From NCBI GenBank assembly GCA_903844735.1, contig CAIMUX010000079.1:1-64000 (forward strand): a DNA stretch of 64,000 bases. The letters run 5' to 3'. Below, in pieces: positions 62,348-64,000 of the stretch; position 1 is the first letter of the stretch, and every line of letters starts with the position of its first letter. The notes beneath the pieces were generated by a model that ran no database searches, had not been told where the DNA came from, and saw only the letters and a program-made list of their open reading frames with translations. The DNA is from Candidatus Eiseniibacteriota bacterium (GTDB lineage Bacteria > Eisenbacteria > RBG-16-71-46 > CAIMUX01). The position numbers and the translations under genes are program-made.

Positions 62348-64000
62348 CTAGAACGCCGCCCCCGTCGCCAGGTATACCTGCGCGCCATCCTGGAAGCGCG
62401 GCGTTATGGGAAACGCCAGATACGCCCGCACGCGCCCGACCGGAGAATCGACGAGCAGCCCGGTCCCGGCCCCGATGCTGATGCGTTGCCAGGCCAGGGC
62501 ATCTGCATGATCGACGACGTCGCCCGCGTCGAGAAAAACGGCGGCGCCAAGTCTCCAGAACAGTTCGATGCGCGTCTCCATGGTCCCGGTCGCGAGGAGG
62601 CGGCCGCCCCTGGGATCGCCGTAGCCGTCTCTAGGCCCCACCGCATCCTCGGGAAAGCCGCGGACCGTGCGCAGGCCGCCGGCGAAGTACCGCTCGTTCA
62701 GCGGCACGGAACTCCCGGAGGACTGAGGCGCGATCCAGCCCAGGTGCGTGCGGAACGAGAAGGTGAGCGGGCCCAGCGCGCGATGGCGGACCCGCTCCAA
62801 ATCTGTGCGCGCAAACTGATGGAGGCTGCCGAGCCAAGGGGTGGACCAAGCCTGCTCCAGACGAAGATACGAGCCGCTCCGCGGCCGGCGCAGGTCGTCG
62901 CGGGTGTCCCGGATAAAGTCCAGCGAGAGTGTGCCGACTCGCGTGCGTCCAGGGGTCCCCGACTCGGTGCGCACTTTGATCAGTTGTTGTCGCTCGAGGC
63001 GGTACCCGAGATCTGCGCGAATCTGCGGTCCCACTTGCCTGACCAGGTGGAGCGAGCCCCGCGTCATCTCCGCCGTCCAGGCCCGAGGCGAAGTCCGTTC
63101 GTGACCACCGCCGAGCGCCAGGGTAAGGCGGCGACCCAAGAACCAGGGGTAGGCGAGTTCCGCCTCCCCTCCACGCCGCCGCTCCCCGTAAACACCGCGG
63201 GCGGAGAAACGCAGCCCGCGTCCGTCGAGGTTGCGGTGCTCGAACGAGGCGAGAACCCGCGCGCGGTCGGAGGTGCCGTAACCGAATCCTGCTCCCACCG
63301 AGCCGCCGGATCGCTCGCGCACGAGGATCACAAGGTGCTTCTCCACAAGACCCGAGTCGCGCGGCGCGGCAATGACCTCAACACTCGGGAAAAGGCCGGT
63401 GCGGAGGAGATTCCGCCGGGTCAGTTCGAGGTCAAAGGCCCGCAGCAGATGCCCCGGGCGCACCGCCACTTCGCGTATCACCGCGGATTCGTGCACATGC
63501 TCAAGTCCATAGACCCGCACGCCCGCGTAGCGCGCACGGGGGCCGGTATCGATGGACCAGCGCAAACGGACGAGGCCGCAGGAGTCGTCGCGGGAGACCA
63601 GGGAACGTACGCGCGCGTCGAGCAGACCACGGGAGCCAAGCAATTGCTCCAGCCGCTCGCGGTCGGTGCCGAGAACGCGCAGCCGGTAGGGCCCGGGCCC
63701 TGACGTTTCCAGCCGACGCCGGAGAGAGTCGCCCAATGCCGGTGTCGCTCCCGAACCCTCCAGGCGAAGCTCGCAGTCCGTCACCATCCAACGCGGCCCT
63801 TCGTCGATGCTAACGAGGAGGCGGGCGCCCCCGCCCTCGCTCTCCTCCACCGTCCCATCCATGCGCACCGCGAGAAACCCCTCGCCGCGGTAGAGGCGCC
63901 GAAGACGCTCGAGGTCGGAAAGGAACTCGGCTGACGAAAAGTGGGAAGAGTTGCAGAGACCCGGCGGCCGCAGTGCCATCCAACGGAGCAAGGCGCGGTC
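62348..64000 (-). CDS. Omp85/BamA-TamA-like outer-membrane protein (partial, 5' end beyond window)
   Basis: About 550 residues visible; the frame stays open to base 64000. Several POTRA-like repeats: YRGEGFLAVRMDG, GLLDARVRSL, VRVYGLEHVHESAVIREVAV and RRNLLRTGLFPSVEV. The C-terminal barrel (from GAGFGYGTSDRARVLASFEH) includes the conserved LRTVRGFPED lock motif with GGRLL, and ends in Phe, the usual barrel-insertion signal. It would insert or translocate outer-membrane proteins or secrete a passenger. Stand-alone location suggests a BamA paralogue or TamA-like protein rather than BamA itself; without the N-terminus this cannot be settled. Confidence 0.85.
   Translation of the reverse strand, partial: DRALLRWMALRPPGLCNSSHFSSAEFLSDLERLRRLYRGEGFLAVRMDGTVEESEGGGARLLVSIDEGPRWMVTDCELRLEGSGATPALGDSLRRRLETSGPGPYRLRVLGTDRERLEQLLGSRGLLDARVRSLVSRDDSCGLVRLRWSIDTGPRARYAGVRVYGLEHVHESAVIREVAVRPGHLLRAFDLELTRRNLLRTGLFPSVEVIAAPRDSGLVEKHLVILVRERSGGSVGAGFGYGTSDRARVLASFEHRNLDGRGLRFSARGVYGERRRGGEAELAYPWFLGRRLTLALGGGHERTSPRAWTAEMTRGSLHLVRQVGPQIRADLGYRLERQQLIKVRTESGTPGRTRVGTLSLDFIRDTRDDLRRPRSGSYLRLEQAWSTPWLGSLHQFARTDLERVRHRALGPLTFSFRTHLGWIAPQSSGSSVPLNERYFAGGLRTVRGFPEDAVGPRDGYGDPRGGRLLATGTMETRIELFWRLGAAVFLDAGDVVDHADALAWQRISIGAGTGLLVDSPVGRVRAYLAFPITPRFQDGAQVYLATGAAF

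Noticed and set aside
58395-63703. Plus-strand frames 58395-60209 (604 codons) and 61916-63703 (595 codons)
   Set aside because: Antisense of the heparinase-like and Omp85-like genes. The second crosses the methyltransferase remnant but shows no motif of its own.

Overview
The window looks like a chromosomal contig from a high-GC, Gram-negative, uncultured-type bacterium. The Gram-negative reading rests on an Omp85/BamA-like barrel ending in Phe, a lipoprotein with a lipobox, a MacAB-like tripartite-pump set and an AqpZ-type aquaporin. Three secreted proteins plus one orphan fragment end in a FlgD-like Ig fold with the pattern GRDxxGRPVxxGVYxxRL. A fourth secreted protein ends in a CC-rich block followed by WGQIK. 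This combination is typical of Candidatus Eisenbacteria and related FCB-side phyla; the phylum assignment is an inference.

Layout. 1-8450: transposase debris, a di-heme cytochrome, FlgD-tailed secreted proteins and a frameshifted MFS transporter. 8491-12974 (minus): a five-gene CoA operon of thiolase, DUF35 Zn-ribbon/OB protein, CoA-transferase A and B, and acyl-CoA dehydrogenase. 13953-23256 (plus): a giant M4/M36-like secreted protease, then a MacA-like adaptor, an ATPase and two MacB/FtsX-type permeases. 23301-29959 (minus): a heterodimeric ABC exporter, an SGNH-hydrolase-like protein and a GapN-like dehydrogenase, joined by overlapping stops and starts. 30269-35793: HDOD protein, aquaporin, RNA ligase, two 5'-truncated genes meeting head to head, and a DUF642-like secreted protein. 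36118-46275: housekeeping block ruvB-queA-tgt-yajC-fmt-rsmB-PASTA-rpe. It is interrupted between tgt and yajC by a reversed lipoprotein gene flanked by two copies of the tgt 3' end. 46496-61709: a surface-polysaccharide locus. 62348-end: partial Omp85 protein.

In the polysaccharide locus, a DegT aminotransferase, a PglD/NeuD-type acetyltransferase and a PglC-like initiating phosphoglycosyltransferase would make and load an amino sugar. Four glycosyltransferases, a formyltransferase/beta-propeller protein and a heparinase-like lyase would extend or trim the glycan. Embedded in it is a tightly overlapping minus-strand operon of citramalate-synthase-like enzyme, acetyltransferase, AMP-dependent acyl ligase and acyl carrier protein. 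My working hypothesis is that this operon makes and activates an unusual acyl group for the glycan.

The window carries many gene remnants: an IS91-like transposase, a multiply deleted integrase, DUF4143 and sigma-54 regulator fragments, an orphan FlgD domain, a methyltransferase and a tgt tail. Most accessory gaps seem to be decayed genes rather than long regulatory regions. I found no rRNA, tRNA or CRISPR array by eye.
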